Positions 19,569 through 28,044 of a DNA stretch of 57,886 nt are shown here, piece by piece. Origin of the DNA: Pleurocapsa sp. CCALA 161. GTDB lineage: Bacteria; Cyanobacteriota; Cyanobacteriia; Cyanobacteriales; Xenococcaceae. How positions within the stretch are numbered: position 1 is the first letter of the stretch; each line of letters begins with the position of its first letter. The stretch lies in assembly GCF_003003995.1 (NCBI RefSeq), contig NZ_PVWF01000018.1, positions 1-57,886 of the forward strand, read 5' to 3'. Made by a program: the position numbers and the translations under genes. The notes under the pieces were generated by a model, which had not been told where the DNA came from, made no database searches, and saw only the letters and a program-made list of their open reading frames with translations.

Positions 19569-19970
19569 ATGACCTATATCGAAACTTCTTCAACTATTGC
19601 AGGAATTAGCAAGTCAGCTATTAGTGATTACTTTGTGACAGTCAATCAAGCAGAATTTGCTAAGACAGCATCTTTATTTGCTGAAAATGGCACATTACTC
19701 CCACCTTTTGAAAAACCAATTATAGGCAGGGCAAACATAGCAGCTTATTTAAGTAAAGAAGCTAAGGGGATGAAACTATTACCCCAGCAGGGAGTCTGTG
19801 AAGCTGAAACAGATTGGTTGAAATACAAAGTACTAGGTAAAGTTAAAACCTCTTTGTTTAATATTAATGTTGCCTGGCACTTTATTCTTGGTCAAGAAGA
19901 GCAAATTGATACAGTTCAAATAAAGCTACTAGCTTCTCCTCAAGAATTACTGAGTTTGCAGTCAAAATAG
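19569..19970 (+). CDS. OCP C-terminal domain homologue (CTDH), carotenoid-binding
   Basis: 133 residues with an NTF2-like fold equal to the C-terminal domain of orange carotenoid protein: LFAENGTLLPPFEKPIIG, GVCEAE, KVKTSLFNINVAWHF and IKLLASPQELLSL. By alignment from memory, Tyr21 and Trp103 match the OCP ligands Tyr201 and Trp288, and Glu64 matches Glu244; Trp277 is replaced by Leu96. A cysteine is present at residue 77 but not near residue 103, where the Anabaena CTDH has one. CTDHs carry a carotenoid and pass it to HCPs. The ATG at 19569 is preferred to the preceding TTG. The HCP gene follows on the same strand, 194 bases on. Confidence 0.92.
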   Translation: MTYIETSSTIAGISKSAISDYFVTVNQAEFAKTASLFAENGTLLPPFEKPIIGRANIAAYLSKEAKGMKLLPQQGVCEAETDWLKYKVLGKVKTSLFNINVAWHFILGQEEQIDTVQIKLLASPQELLSLQSK

Positions 19971-20164
19971 ACAATGTTTACTGACAACTGATTACTATTT
20001 GTGAATCATTATTCATTGCTCATATCTATCAATAGTCGAAGATCGATTTGGATGCTTATCTATCTTGTTATAGTTTCCTGTCATTTCAAACACCAATAAG
20101 TTAGTAACTAACGAGCTTAAACAACAAAAAGCTAGAAAAATAAACTTGGAGATCATAAAATCGC

Positions 20165-20647
20165 ATGGCTATAGACACTTCTGGGCAGAATATCTCTGCT
20201 GCACTCAGCTCTTACGGTAATCTTTCAACAGATGATAAATTAGCCTTTCTTTGGTATGTGTATACCAAAATGGGAACATCGGTTACGCCAGCAGCGCCTG
20301 GCGCAGCAGCAGATGAAATTGTAGAGGGATTATTTAATCAAGTAAAAGAGCTATCTCATGAGGAACAGTTAGACATACAACGTAAAATTATCGAATCACA
20401 AGACAGCCTCATTTCTCGCGAGTATGGTGCTTTTAGTGAAAACAGTAAACTATATTTTTGGTATCGTTTAGCCCAAGGAATGGAAGCAGGAACAATTATT
20501 CCTATGCCTGATAATTATGAGCCTAGCGGGAGTGTAACAGAGCTATTATCTCAAGTTGAAAGTATGGAATTTGAGCAGCAAATCACTTTGTTGAGAGATG
20601 CAGTTGTAGATGCAGGTGCTGAACCAAAATCTGGCGCAGACATCTAA
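20165..20647 (+). CDS. helical carotenoid protein (HCP), OCP N-terminal domain homologue
   Basis: 160 residues, all-helical, equal to the N-terminal domain of OCP without the linker. LAFLWYVYTKMGTSVTPAAPGA, SKLYFWYRLAQGMEAG and QQITLLRDAVVDAG are diagnostic. With a constant offset of 11, Tyr33, Trp99 and Arg144 match OCP Tyr44, Trp110 and Arg155 (the carotenoid ring contacts and the interdomain salt bridge). HCPs quench singlet oxygen or excited phycobilisomes, depending on clade. Together with the CTDH it makes a split OCP. Retention of the Arg-Glu pair suggests the two may still assemble; the clade cannot be fixed here. Confidence 0.93.
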   Translation: MAIDTSGQNISAALSSYGNLSTDDKLAFLWYVYTKMGTSVTPAAPGAAADEIVEGLFNQVKELSHEEQLDIQRKIIESQDSLISREYGAFSENSKLYFWYRLAQGMEAGTIIPMPDNYEPSGSVTELLSQVESMEFEQQITLLRDAVVDAGAEPKSGADI

Positions 20648-20709
20648 GCTGGCTAGTACCGCTACCTTAAAGGATATGCCTAAAAGGATTACCTGCGGAT
20701 AAGCTTAGA

Positions 20710-20729
20710 GCTTTTTTACCTAAAAAAGC
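20710..20729. terminator. inverted repeat after HCP gene, possible terminator
   Basis: Perfect 9-bp arms GCTTTTTTA/TAAAAAAGC with a 2-nt centre, 63 bases after the HCP stop. The AT-rich arms make a weak but bidirectional stop possible. Confidence 0.45.
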
Positions 20730-20753
20730 CGAATTATATCAATTTAGCTCGTC

Positions 20754-20804
20754 GGCGAGAAGCCCCACGTCCGTAATCTTTGATTCGGCGTGGGATGAAT
20801 CGCC
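20754..20804. repeat. subterminal hairpin of the IS605-type element
   Basis: Two nested paired segments, GGCGA/TCGCC and CCCACG/CGTGGG, with a loop of about 19 bases. Y1 transposases recognise such imperfect palindromes near the element ends. Confidence 0.7.
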
Positions 20805-20826
20805 AACGGCGCGTTTTGCGAGACAG

Positions 20827-21243
20827 TCAATCAACTGGCTTATCCTGATTCTCAATATACTTACGGAGAGTAGAGATAGTTACTCCACCACATGAAGCTA
20901 GAAAATAGCTGCTATTCCAAACTACCTTCTTTTTGTAATAAGTCTTCTCTAGTTCGAGTAAAAATTCCTGCCTTAACTTTCTGCTAGAAACACTTTTCAA
21001 ACTATTAACTAGTTTACTTAACTGTATCTCTGGATGGTACTGAAACAGCAAGTGAACATGGTCAGACTCTCCATTAAACTCGACGATTTTACATTCCCAC
21101 TTATCCAATAAAGATTCAAACACCTCATGAAGTCTGTCAATCATTGATGCAGTCAATACTTTACGCCTGTACTTGGTAGTTAAAACCAAGTGAATTTTAA
21201 TGTCAGATACAGAGCGACCTCTAGAGATAAAATCTTTCTTCAT
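20827..21243 (-). CDS. tnpA: IS200/IS605-family Y1 transposase TnpA
   Basis: 138 residues from the ATG at 21243. The HUH motif is seen as DHVHLLFQYHP, and the catalytic tyrosine is in LRKYIENQD. These single-strand transposases excise and insert the element as ssDNA and join ends without target duplication. Length and motifs are intact, so the gene may be active. A TTG 12 bases upstream is possible but unneeded. It starts 57 bases from tnpB, on the opposite strand. Confidence 0.93.
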   Translation of the reverse strand: MKKDFISRGRSVSDIKIHLVLTTKYRRKVLTASMIDRLHEVFESLLDKWECKIVEFNGESDHVHLLFQYHPEIQLSKLVNSLKSVSSRKLRQEFLLELEKTYYKKKVVWNSSYFLASCGGVTISTLRKYIENQDKPVD

Positions 21244-21299
21244 TAAATAATACAACCAAATATGCTATCATCAGTGTAGCTTAAAAACAAACTCTAACT

Positions 21300-22820
21300 T
21301 TGATTTACAATTACCAGTACCGATTAAAACCTACCACTGAGCAAAAGCTAGTACTCAATGACTGGCTTCGGATTTGTCAGTATTGGTACAATCGTCAGCT
21401 AGGAGAACGGTTTGATTGGTGGGAAAATAATCGCAGTTACACTGATAGGTGTCTTTTGGTATGTCATTTACCAGAGTTAAAAGACAAGCCTGAGTTTTAC
21501 GGGCAGAAAAAGCAGTTGCCCATAATCAAACAAGATTTGGTTTCTGTTGGGTGGAGTGGTGAATTGCTAGACTTTAACTCTGTGCCATCTCAGACACTAC
21601 AAGAAGTGTGTAAAAGAGTAGAGCTAAGTTTTAAGCGCTACATAGCTGGAGACAAAAACGGAAAACGTTCTGGAAAGCCTAGATACAAAAACACTGCGCG
21701 TTTCAGGTCAATGGTGTTTGAGGGATCGAAATTGCATTCTTGTTCCGTCGGGGGCAAATGGCTTTATATATCATTACCAAAAATAGGCTTGGTTAAAGTA
21801 CGGCATCATCGTTCATTGCCTGATGGATCGATTCTCAAGCAAGTTCAAGTAATTAAAAAAGTTGATGGTTGGTATGTCAACTTAAGACTTGAAGATAATT
21901 CTGTGCCTAATTTTGTACCAGATATCACTCCTACTTGGGATAACTCAATAGGCATGGATGCGGTTCTTCACGAAAATGATTATCTAGCTACTAGTGAAGG
22001 AGTCAAGCTGCCCAGTCTCAAGTCATTTAGGAAGTCCCAAGGTAAACTAGCGTCTATATCAAAGCGCAAATCTACCAAAAAAAAAGGTAGCAAATCAAGA
22101 CGTAAGCTAGCAAAAAGAGAAGCCAACCTGCACCAACAGATAGCTAGAGCCAGAAACGATCACGCTTATAATACTGCTCATGCACTTCTCAAGACGGGCA
22201 AACAAGTTTTCTTTCACGAAAAGCTTAATCTTGCGGGATTGAGCCGAAGGAATAAAGTTAAAACTGATGAACAAGGTAACTTTTTACCTAACGGACAGTC
22301 ACGCAAATCAGGACTCAACAAGTCCTGGACTGATGCTGCCTTTGCTCAGTTTTTTACCATACTAAAGTTCAAAGCCGAAAAAGCTGGAGCTTTGGTGATA
22401 CCAGTTAATCCACAATATACCTCAATGCTGTTGCCATACAAAGATGAGTTTGTCTTTACCGACACGAGTATTCGGGAGTATTGGGACGAGGAATTAAGTC
22501 TTTTGATTGATAGAGATATTTCAGCCTCTATCAATGTCAAAAGAGTGGGGCTGGACTTGTTCCCCACTATAAAACGCCGTAAGGGGAATCCCGTAGTAGT
22601 TGCTTCTGCTACTAATAGTACCCTAAAGGAAGTTTTGACTGCATATGCGAGGTTTTCAGAAGCCTACATCTGTACGCGAAGCGTCAGTGTAGGAGAAGTC
22701 ACCAACGATTCGGGCAGGCACACCCCAACAAGAATAAAAGCGATAGCGAATTCCACCACCGATCAGCAGCGTAAACCCAGTAGTATTGCTGACGGCATAA
22801 GTAATGAAAGTAGTAAATAA
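21300..22820 (+). CDS. tnpB: TnpB-family RNA-guided nuclease, C-terminus reading into flanking gene
   Basis: 506 residues, longer than usual (about 400). The N-terminal helix-turn-helix/WED region opens YNYQYRLKPTTEQK. RuvC residues are present: Asp220 (SIGMDAVL), Glu307 (FFHEKLNL) and Asp404/406 (LLIDRDISAS). The usual CxxC..CxxC zinc ribbon is absent: between NPQYTS and DRD there is an unrelated KDEFVFTD segment. After about residue 455 the frame passes through the right-end hairpin, and the last 35-40 residues are antisense to the disrupted flippase gene. The start is TTG. TnpB cuts DNA using an RNA from the element's right end; activity here is plausible but unproven. Confidence 0.85.
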   Translation: MIYNYQYRLKPTTEQKLVLNDWLRICQYWYNRQLGERFDWWENNRSYTDRCLLVCHLPELKDKPEFYGQKKQLPIIKQDLVSVGWSGELLDFNSVPSQTLQEVCKRVELSFKRYIAGDKNGKRSGKPRYKNTARFRSMVFEGSKLHSCSVGGKWLYISLPKIGLVKVRHHRSLPDGSILKQVQVIKKVDGWYVNLRLEDNSVPNFVPDITPTWDNSIGMDAVLHENDYLATSEGVKLPSLKSFRKSQGKLASISKRKSTKKKGSKSRRKLAKREANLHQQIARARNDHAYNTAHALLKTGKQVFFHEKLNLAGLSRRNKVKTDEQGNFLPNGQSRKSGLNKSWTDAAFAQFFTILKFKAEKAGALVIPVNPQYTSMLLPYKDEFVFTDTSIREYWDEELSLLIDRDISASINVKRVGLDLFPTIKRRKGNPVVVASATNSTLKEVLTAYARFSEAYICTRSVSVGEVTNDSGRHTPTRIKAIANSTTDQQRKPSSIADGISNESSK

Positions 22821-23075
22821 AATCCGCTTGCGACTCAGATAATGATTAAGTTGACGAAAAGCAACCAAATCATAGGTACTGATCACAAAATAACCCGTAA
22901 AAGCAAAGCATAAAGCCAAAGCCAATTGGCGATCGCTAATTAGGGCAAGACCTGCCAAAATATCGTCTAGGCTATAGCGACCTAACTCTTTTTGGAGAAT
23001 GTAAAGAGAAAAAGTCAACAGCAGCAATCCTATTATCGGATAAATCCAGCGAGTCCAGCTCCAGCGATCGCGCAT
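22656..23075 (-). pseudogene. truncated membrane flippase (UPF0104/MprF-like), N-terminal fragment
   Basis: The first about 120 residues match the membrane domain of lysylphosphatidylglycerol synthetase/flippase-type proteins: hydrophobic helices at about 10-28 and 50-72, and SNTTGFTLLIGGGIRYRFYSCWGV. After about residue 122 the frame enters the insertion element and stops. A full protein would have at least 300 residues. The missing 3' part is not on the other side of the element, where only about 100 bases separate it from the HCP gene, so a deletion or rearrangement accompanied the insertion. The ATG overlaps the gdpD stop (TAATG), a translational coupling. Confidence 0.8.
22663..22693. 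repeat. right-end hairpin of the IS605-type element, inside tnpB frame
   Basis: Arms CCTACA/TGTAGG enclose tctgtacgcgaagcgtcag, with further pairing inside. In related elements this is the right-end structure and the 3' part of the TnpB guide RNA scaffold. The bases just after about 22700 would then be flanking (guide-like) sequence. Confidence 0.6.
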
Positions 23076-23764
23076 TAGTCAGTGCAGTTAGAAATAACTT
23101 TTTCAGGGTAATTGGTAAAGATGCCATCCGCTCCTATTGCTTGCATAAGCTTAATATCATCAGGCTGGTTAACGGTATATATCCATACCCGCAAACCTTG
23201 TTGATGTGCAGACTCAATCAGTTCAGAAGTGACATAATCTAAATGAGGAATAATTAGATCTGCCTGTAGTTGTTGAGCGCTTGGTAAATATTGCCAAGGC
23301 AAACCATAAATTAGCATTCCTGTAATAATTTCAGGAGATATTGTCTTAACCTGATTCAGTTCATCATGATTAAAAGAAGAAACGATAAAATCTGAGTAAG
23401 ACCACCCCATTTTTATATATGTTTGAATTAGATCCACCACTAACTTAGCGGTATTACTGCCCTTTAATTCAATATTAACTATGACTTGACGATTTACTGT
23501 CTCCAACACCTCTTCTAAAGTAGGTATTTGCTCACCTTTACCAGCATCAAGGGATCGCACATAGGCAAAACTCCTATTCTCGAGATAACCTATACCATTA
23601 GTAGTTCGAGCTAAATCGCGATCGTGAATCACCACTAAATTATTTTCGAGGTTATAAACATCAATTTCTACTGCATCAACACCTAAAGCGATCGCCGCTC
23701 TTATGGATAACAAAGTATTTTCAGGCTCATGTCCCATTGCCCCACGATGTCCAATACACAGCAT
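23075..23764 (-). CDS. glycerophosphodiester phosphodiesterase
   Basis: Hydrolyses glycerophosphodiesters to sn-glycerol 3-phosphate and an alcohol. This 229-residue TIM-barrel has the GDPD signature: IGHRG (His6, Arg7), HEPENT, VEIDVYN (metal-binding Glu/Asp), VVIHDRDLARTTNG (catalytic His), then NIELKG and GADGIFTNYPEKV. No signal peptide is seen, so the enzyme is probably cytosolic like UgpQ. It sits first in a two-gene unit with the truncated flippase and is divergent from the ABC-F gene. Confidence 0.93.
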   Translation of the reverse strand: MLCIGHRGAMGHEPENTLLSIRAAIALGVDAVEIDVYNLENNLVVIHDRDLARTTNGIGYLENRSFAYVRSLDAGKGEQIPTLEEVLETVNRQVIVNIELKGSNTAKLVVDLIQTYIKMGWSYSDFIVSSFNHDELNQVKTISPEIITGMLIYGLPWQYLPSAQQLQADLIIPHLDYVTSELIESAHQQGLRVWIYTVNQPDDIKLMQAIGADGIFTNYPEKVISNCTD

Positions 23765-23883
23765 ATAAATTGATAATTAATTATTAATCATTGATAATTA
23801 CTCATTGGTATCTACTCTGGGAATTAGCTAAGAGCTTGACACTAATGAATTTGAACACAGCTATTCCTTAAAAAGCATTATAA

Positions 23884-25815
23884 ATGAGCATTTTAACTCT
23901 ACAGAATATTAAAAAAGATTTTGGCATCAAAGAAATATTACGAGATGCCAGCTTTAGCATCGAACCCAACGATAAAGTAGGCTTGATTGGGGTTAATGGC
24001 TCTGGTAAGTCTACTCTGTTAAAGATGATCGCTGGAATTGAGCCGACGGATGGTGGACAGCGCTTGCTGAAATCTGGAGCAAGAGTTATTTATTTACCTC
24101 AACAGCCAGAAATAGATGAAAATCTCACGGTAATCGATCAGGTATTTGCTGATAGTGGAGAGCAGATGCAGTTGGTGCGGGAGTATGAAAATTTATCCCA
24201 TCAGATTGGTCGAGCAAAAGGAAGCGATTTAGAGGCTCTGATGGCTCGTTTAGCCACAGTAACTGAAAAGATGGCGACTCTTGGTGCTTGGGATTTGGAA
24301 ACTAAAGCCAAAATTGTCTTGAGTAAATTAGGTATTGAAGATTTTGATGCCAAGGTTAAAGATCTTTCTGGAGGATATCGAAAACGTATTGCCCTGGCGG
24401 CTGCTTTGCTGAACGAACCCGATCTTTTAATGATGGACGAGCCAACTAACCATCTTGATGCTGAGTCGGTGGAGTGGCTACAGGAATACTTAGCTCGGTT
24501 TCAGGGAGCAATTTTATTGATCACCCACGATCGCTATTTTTTGGATAAAGTCACTAACCGTATTTTAGAAATTGACCGCGCCGATCTTTATGCCTACTCT
24601 GGTAATTATTCTTACTATCTAGAAAAAAAAGCTCTTCAAGAAGAGTCTGTCGCCAGTAGCCAACGTAAATTTCAGGGAGTTTTAAGGCGAGAGCTAGAAT
24701 GGCTCAAGAAAGGGCCTAAAGCCCGTAGCACTAAGCAAAAAGCCCGTATCGATCGCATTGGCGATATGCAGGAGCGAGAGTTCAAACAAGCACAGGAAAA
24801 AGTTGATCTTGACACTCCAGGCAGACGCATCGGCAAAAAAGTCATTGAACTGGAGAATATTGCTAAATCCTACGACGGACATACCCTGTTTCAAGATTTT
24901 AGCTATGAATTTACTCCCCGCGATCGCCTGGGTATAATTGGTGCTAATGGTGCAGGTAAGTCTACTCTGATGAACATTATTACAGGGCGAATCGAACCAG
25001 ACCAAGGCAAGGTTGATATTGGTAAGACCATTCATATCGGTTACTTTGACCAGCATTCTGAAAATATTTTGGCTGCTTTAGATGAAAATCAACGAGTAAT
25101 TGAATATATCAAAGAAGTTGCCGAAGTTGTAACCACTGCCGATGGGACTAAGATCACTGCTTCTCAGATGCTGGAGAAGTTTCTTTTTCCCCCCGATCAA
25201 CAATATGCACCGATACATAAACTATCTGGGGGTGAAAAGCGTCGGCTATTTTTGCTCCAGGTATTGATGGATGCCCCCAATGTGCTGATCTTGGATGAAC
25301 CTACTAACGACTTAGACGTTCAGACTTTAGCAATCCTTGAAGACTATTTAGAAAACTTTAACGGCTGCGTGATTGTGGTTTCTCACGATCGCTATTTCCT
25401 AGATCGCACGGTTGATTTTATTTTGGCGATCGAGCCAGACACTCAGGTAAAGCTATATCCTGGTAACTATTCGGTCTATTTAGAACATAAAAAGAAAACA
25501 GACAAATTAATCAAACAAGAACAAGCCATTGCCAAACCCCAAGAATCCAAGTCCAAAAATATCAGCAGCAGTAAATCTAGCGCTCAAGACAAGGCAAGCA
25601 AACCCCTATCTAATTTTGAACAACGAGAATATCAAAAGCTCGAAGCTCAAATTGCTCAACTAGAAATTGACAAACAAAAGCTCGAAAGCTCTCTGGCAAG
25701 CAACTGTAGCGATTTCAACCTCGTACAGGAATTGTCAGCCCAACTAGCGTCATTAAACGAAGAGATTGAGCGCTATACCGAACGCTGGATGGTATTGGCG
25801 GAAAGAGAAATGTAA
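23884..25815 (+). CDS. ABC-F family ATP-binding protein (Uup/EttA-type)
   Basis: 643 residues with two ABC domains and no membrane segment. The first Walker A is GVNGSGKS (36-43) with LSGGYRKR and LLMMDEPTNHLD; the second is GANGAGKS with LSGGEKRR and LILDEPTNDLD. A linker (about 240-310) and a C-terminal coiled coil (about 575-640, E/Q/K-rich) fit the Uup-like subgroup. ABC-F proteins act on ribosomes or, for Uup, affect DNA handling; the exact role is not decided by sequence. It stands alone. Confidence 0.93.
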   Translation: MSILTLQNIKKDFGIKEILRDASFSIEPNDKVGLIGVNGSGKSTLLKMIAGIEPTDGGQRLLKSGARVIYLPQQPEIDENLTVIDQVFADSGEQMQLVREYENLSHQIGRAKGSDLEALMARLATVTEKMATLGAWDLETKAKIVLSKLGIEDFDAKVKDLSGGYRKRIALAAALLNEPDLLMMDEPTNHLDAESVEWLQEYLARFQGAILLITHDRYFLDKVTNRILEIDRADLYAYSGNYSYYLEKKALQEESVASSQRKFQGVLRRELEWLKKGPKARSTKQKARIDRIGDMQEREFKQAQEKVDLDTPGRRIGKKVIELENIAKSYDGHTLFQDFSYEFTPRDRLGIIGANGAGKSTLMNIITGRIEPDQGKVDIGKTIHIGYFDQHSENILAALDENQRVIEYIKEVAEVVTTADGTKITASQMLEKFLFPPDQQYAPIHKLSGGEKRRLFLLQVLMDAPNVLILDEPTNDLDVQTLAILEDYLENFNGCVIVVSHDRYFLDRTVDFILAIEPDTQVKLYPGNYSVYLEHKKKTDKLIKQEQAIAKPQESKSKNISSSKSSAQDKASKPLSNFEQREYQKLEAQIAQLEIDKQKLESSLASNCSDFNLVQELSAQLASLNEEIERYTERWMVLAEREM

Positions 25816-25921
25816 ATCTCTGCCAATCTATTCAATCGAGAAAAGCTGATTCACATCAGACGTACCCCCATCAAGTAGAATACTGTGAGACATAAAAAGT
25901 TATTAAGGAATACAAACTATT

Positions 25922-26452
25922 ATGAAGCAGCAGGGTGTAGTCGTTTGGTTTACGGGATTTAGTGGGGCAGGAAAAAGTACGATCGCCCAAGCACTTACGG
26001 ACAAGTTGCAGTCTCAAGGATATCAACTAGAGGTTTTAGACGGTGACGAAATAAGAGAAAATCTGACCAAAGACTTGGGCTTTTCTAAAGAAGATCGAGA
26101 TACCAACATCCGTCGTATTGGCTTTGTTGCCAAATTACTAGCTCGTAATGGAGTAATTGTTTTAGTCCCCGTAATCAGTCCTTATCGCGCCATTAGAGAG
26201 GAGATAAGATCTAGTATCAATAACTTTGTAGAGGTTTTTGTAAACGCGCCCATCTCAGTCTGTGAAGAGCGGGATGTCAAAGGCTTATATAAGCAAGTCA
26301 GAGCAGGCAAAATTAAGCAGTTTACGGGTATTGACGATCCCTATGAGCCACCAACCAACCCTGAGGTTGAATGCCGCACCGATCTTGAAGAGGTATCACA
26401 AAGTGTCGCTAAAATTATCACTAAAATGGAAACCCTTGGCTACATAACCTAA
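25922..26452 (+). CDS. cysC: adenylylsulfate kinase
   Basis: Phosphorylates adenylylsulfate (APS) to PAPS, the sulfate donor for sulfotransferases and a step in sulfate assimilation. 176 residues with P-loop GFSGAGKST (12-20), LDGDEIRENL, GFSKEDRDTNIRRIG and the lid GIDDPYEPPTNPEV. It is a single-domain enzyme, not fused to ATP sulfurylase. A PAPS-dependent sulfotransferase-like gene lies about 8 kb away (34013), a loose functional link. Confidence 0.96.
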   Translation: MKQQGVVVWFTGFSGAGKSTIAQALTDKLQSQGYQLEVLDGDEIRENLTKDLGFSKEDRDTNIRRIGFVAKLLARNGVIVLVPVISPYRAIREEIRSSINNFVEVFVNAPISVCEERDVKGLYKQVRAGKIKQFTGIDDPYEPPTNPEVECRTDLEEVSQSVAKIITKMETLGYIT

Positions 26453-26561
26453 ACCAAGCTAGTTAGCCATTTAGTTTAAATTAGTTTAAATAACATGTTG
26501 TGTGGGTGATACCTATATTGAGTCATAGGAGTCTGGCAAATTTTGTAAGTTCGTGAGAGCG

Positions 26562-27041
26562 ATGGATAATATTATCTTCAATTCGATTAAGCTACCCTTA
26601 AAAATGGGTCAAATAGTCTGTTTAGAGCATCAAGGCAGTAATCTTTATGGAGAGGTGATTCAGTTAATTCCTGATCGTCAACTATGCTGGTTTAGACCAC
26701 TTTGCCTAGTCATCTGTGCTGATGTCCAAAGTAGCTTGAATTCTGAATTGAAAGAGCGATCGCTTGAATTCGGATTTGCGCAGCAGGAGAATTCATCCAG
26801 GTTGCTGCCAGCTTCGTTTGACTCCAGAAACGCTGAAGAAACTAAATTGATCGACTTGCAGTGTGGTTCAGATCTATTGTGGCCGGCTCATTTATTTCGA
26901 CCTGCTCTAGACACGGAAATAATTTATTTATTACCACAATTAAAAGATATTAGTCATCATTCTAAAGAGACAATCCCCTCGCAAAAGTATCTAAATAAGT
27001 TTATTCATTTATTTTGGCAGGCTCATCAAGATAAGTTTTAA
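26562..27041 (+). CDS. conserved hypothetical protein
   Basis: 159 residues from the ATG at 26562 (a GTG three codons upstream is possible). Near the N-terminus KMGQIVCLEHQGSNLYGEVIQLIPDRQLCWFRPLCL suggests a small beta-barrel, and LWPAHLFRPALDTEIIYLLPQLK follows. No signal peptide or membrane segment. The pattern looks cyanobacterium-specific, but I do not recognise a function. Confidence 0.6.
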   Translation: MDNIIFNSIKLPLKMGQIVCLEHQGSNLYGEVIQLIPDRQLCWFRPLCLVICADVQSSLNSELKERSLEFGFAQQENSSRLLPASFDSRNAEETKLIDLQCGSDLLWPAHLFRPALDTEIIYLLPQLKDISHHSKETIPSQKYLNKFIHLFWQAHQDKF

Positions 27042-27569
27042 ATATAGCTGAACCTGTTTTTAATAATATTTAGCTTCTCTTGGCTGGAAAGAATTCACTT
27101 TTTTCTAACTTTTTACTTTTTTAATCTACTTTTATTGATATTCCAAACAAATAAATAGTTATATTATGAAATTAGTAAACTCCAATACCAAATATTTATT
27201 TCAACTTAATCATAATAAACCTAGGTTAATATTGATAGCAGATTTTTGCAGATCAGTTTAAGCTTAAAGACTATTGATTGCGTAAATCTAAGCAAGCTGT
27301 CATCAGCTTTAAATTGATTACCAATACAGAATGTTTCTCATATTTAGGGTGAATGGAGTTTTCAATACATAACATGAGTCTAGGGAATGTAAAGCATTAT
27401 ACCTAGAGCAAAAATCGACAAAATTTAAGGTAAAAGTTTAGAGATACTTTATTTACTTATCAAGATTATGTAAATCAGACAAGAAATAGTAGATCTCCGT
27501 AAATATACAGACTAATCTTAAATCATAAAACCAGTTTTTGAGCAATATCATAAAACGAGAAACAATAAA
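27042..27569. other. 528-bp AT-rich intergenic region
   Basis: No ORF of note, tRNA, HIP1 site or strong hairpin is seen. It should hold the promoter of the STAS gene. Its length leaves room for a small RNA, but nothing marks one. Confidence 0.45.
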
Positions 27570-27908
27570 ATGAGCAGCACACAAATACGTACAAAATTTA
27601 CGACTTTTAGACCAGAAGGTTTCTTGAGCGCAGCAAATGCAGCCGAGTTTCTCGAACGTTTGACAGTAGAAGTAAAATCTTCAGTAGACTCTGCTTTACT
27701 AGTTAACATGGAAGCTGTAGAATTTATGGACAGTGCAGGATTAATGGCACTGATCAAAGCATTTCGTTTGGCAGAAAGTCTCGGACACAGGTTTGGGATT
27801 TGCTCTCTAGCTCCGTCGGTACGAATTATGTTTGAGCTTACTCAGTTGGACAAAGCTTTTGAGATTTTTGATGACCCAAATGCTTTTCAGGTAGCAGTCA
27901 ACAGATAA
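27570..27908 (+). CDS. STAS-domain protein (anti-sigma factor antagonist type)
   Basis: 112 residues, a single STAS domain. PEGFLSAANAAEFLERL and VNMEAVEFMDSAGLMALIKAFRLAE are typical; the serine of the DSAG motif (Ser55) is the residue phosphorylated by partner-switching kinases. Likely part of a stress or signalling switch whose kinase is not nearby. It resembles the many single STAS proteins of cyanobacteria. Confidence 0.88.
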   Translation: MSSTQIRTKFTTFRPEGFLSAANAAEFLERLTVEVKSSVDSALLVNMEAVEFMDSAGLMALIKAFRLAESLGHRFGICSLAPSVRIMFELTQLDKAFEIFDDPNAFQVAVNR

Positions 27909-28044
27909 TCAACAAGCATAAGATAAGTTAACTTCTAAGGAACAAAAGAATTTATTGGGGCTGGGCAAAAGTTAAAGGGTTGGTCGATCTGTTTTTTAAG
28001 CTTCATTGAAACTACTGATTTTTCGTTACTCTGTGTAACGTCAG

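Larger units (their letters stand above)
20745..22705. mobile_element. IS200/IS605-family element with divergent tnpA and tnpB
   Basis: The divergent order tnpA(-)/tnpB(+) is the IS605 layout. A strong hairpin (GGCGA..CCCACG/CGTGGG..TCGCC, 20754-20804) lies beyond the tnpA 3' end. A second hairpin (CCTACA..TGTAGG, 22663-22693) lies near the tnpB 3' end, where the right end and the guide-RNA scaffold normally sit. Ends are approximate because these elements make no target duplication. The right end lies in a flippase gene whose other half is not found at the left end. Confidence 0.75.

Noticed and set aside
24694-25056. Minus-strand 120-residue frame
   Set aside because: Antisense to the ABC-F linker and second ATPase domain.
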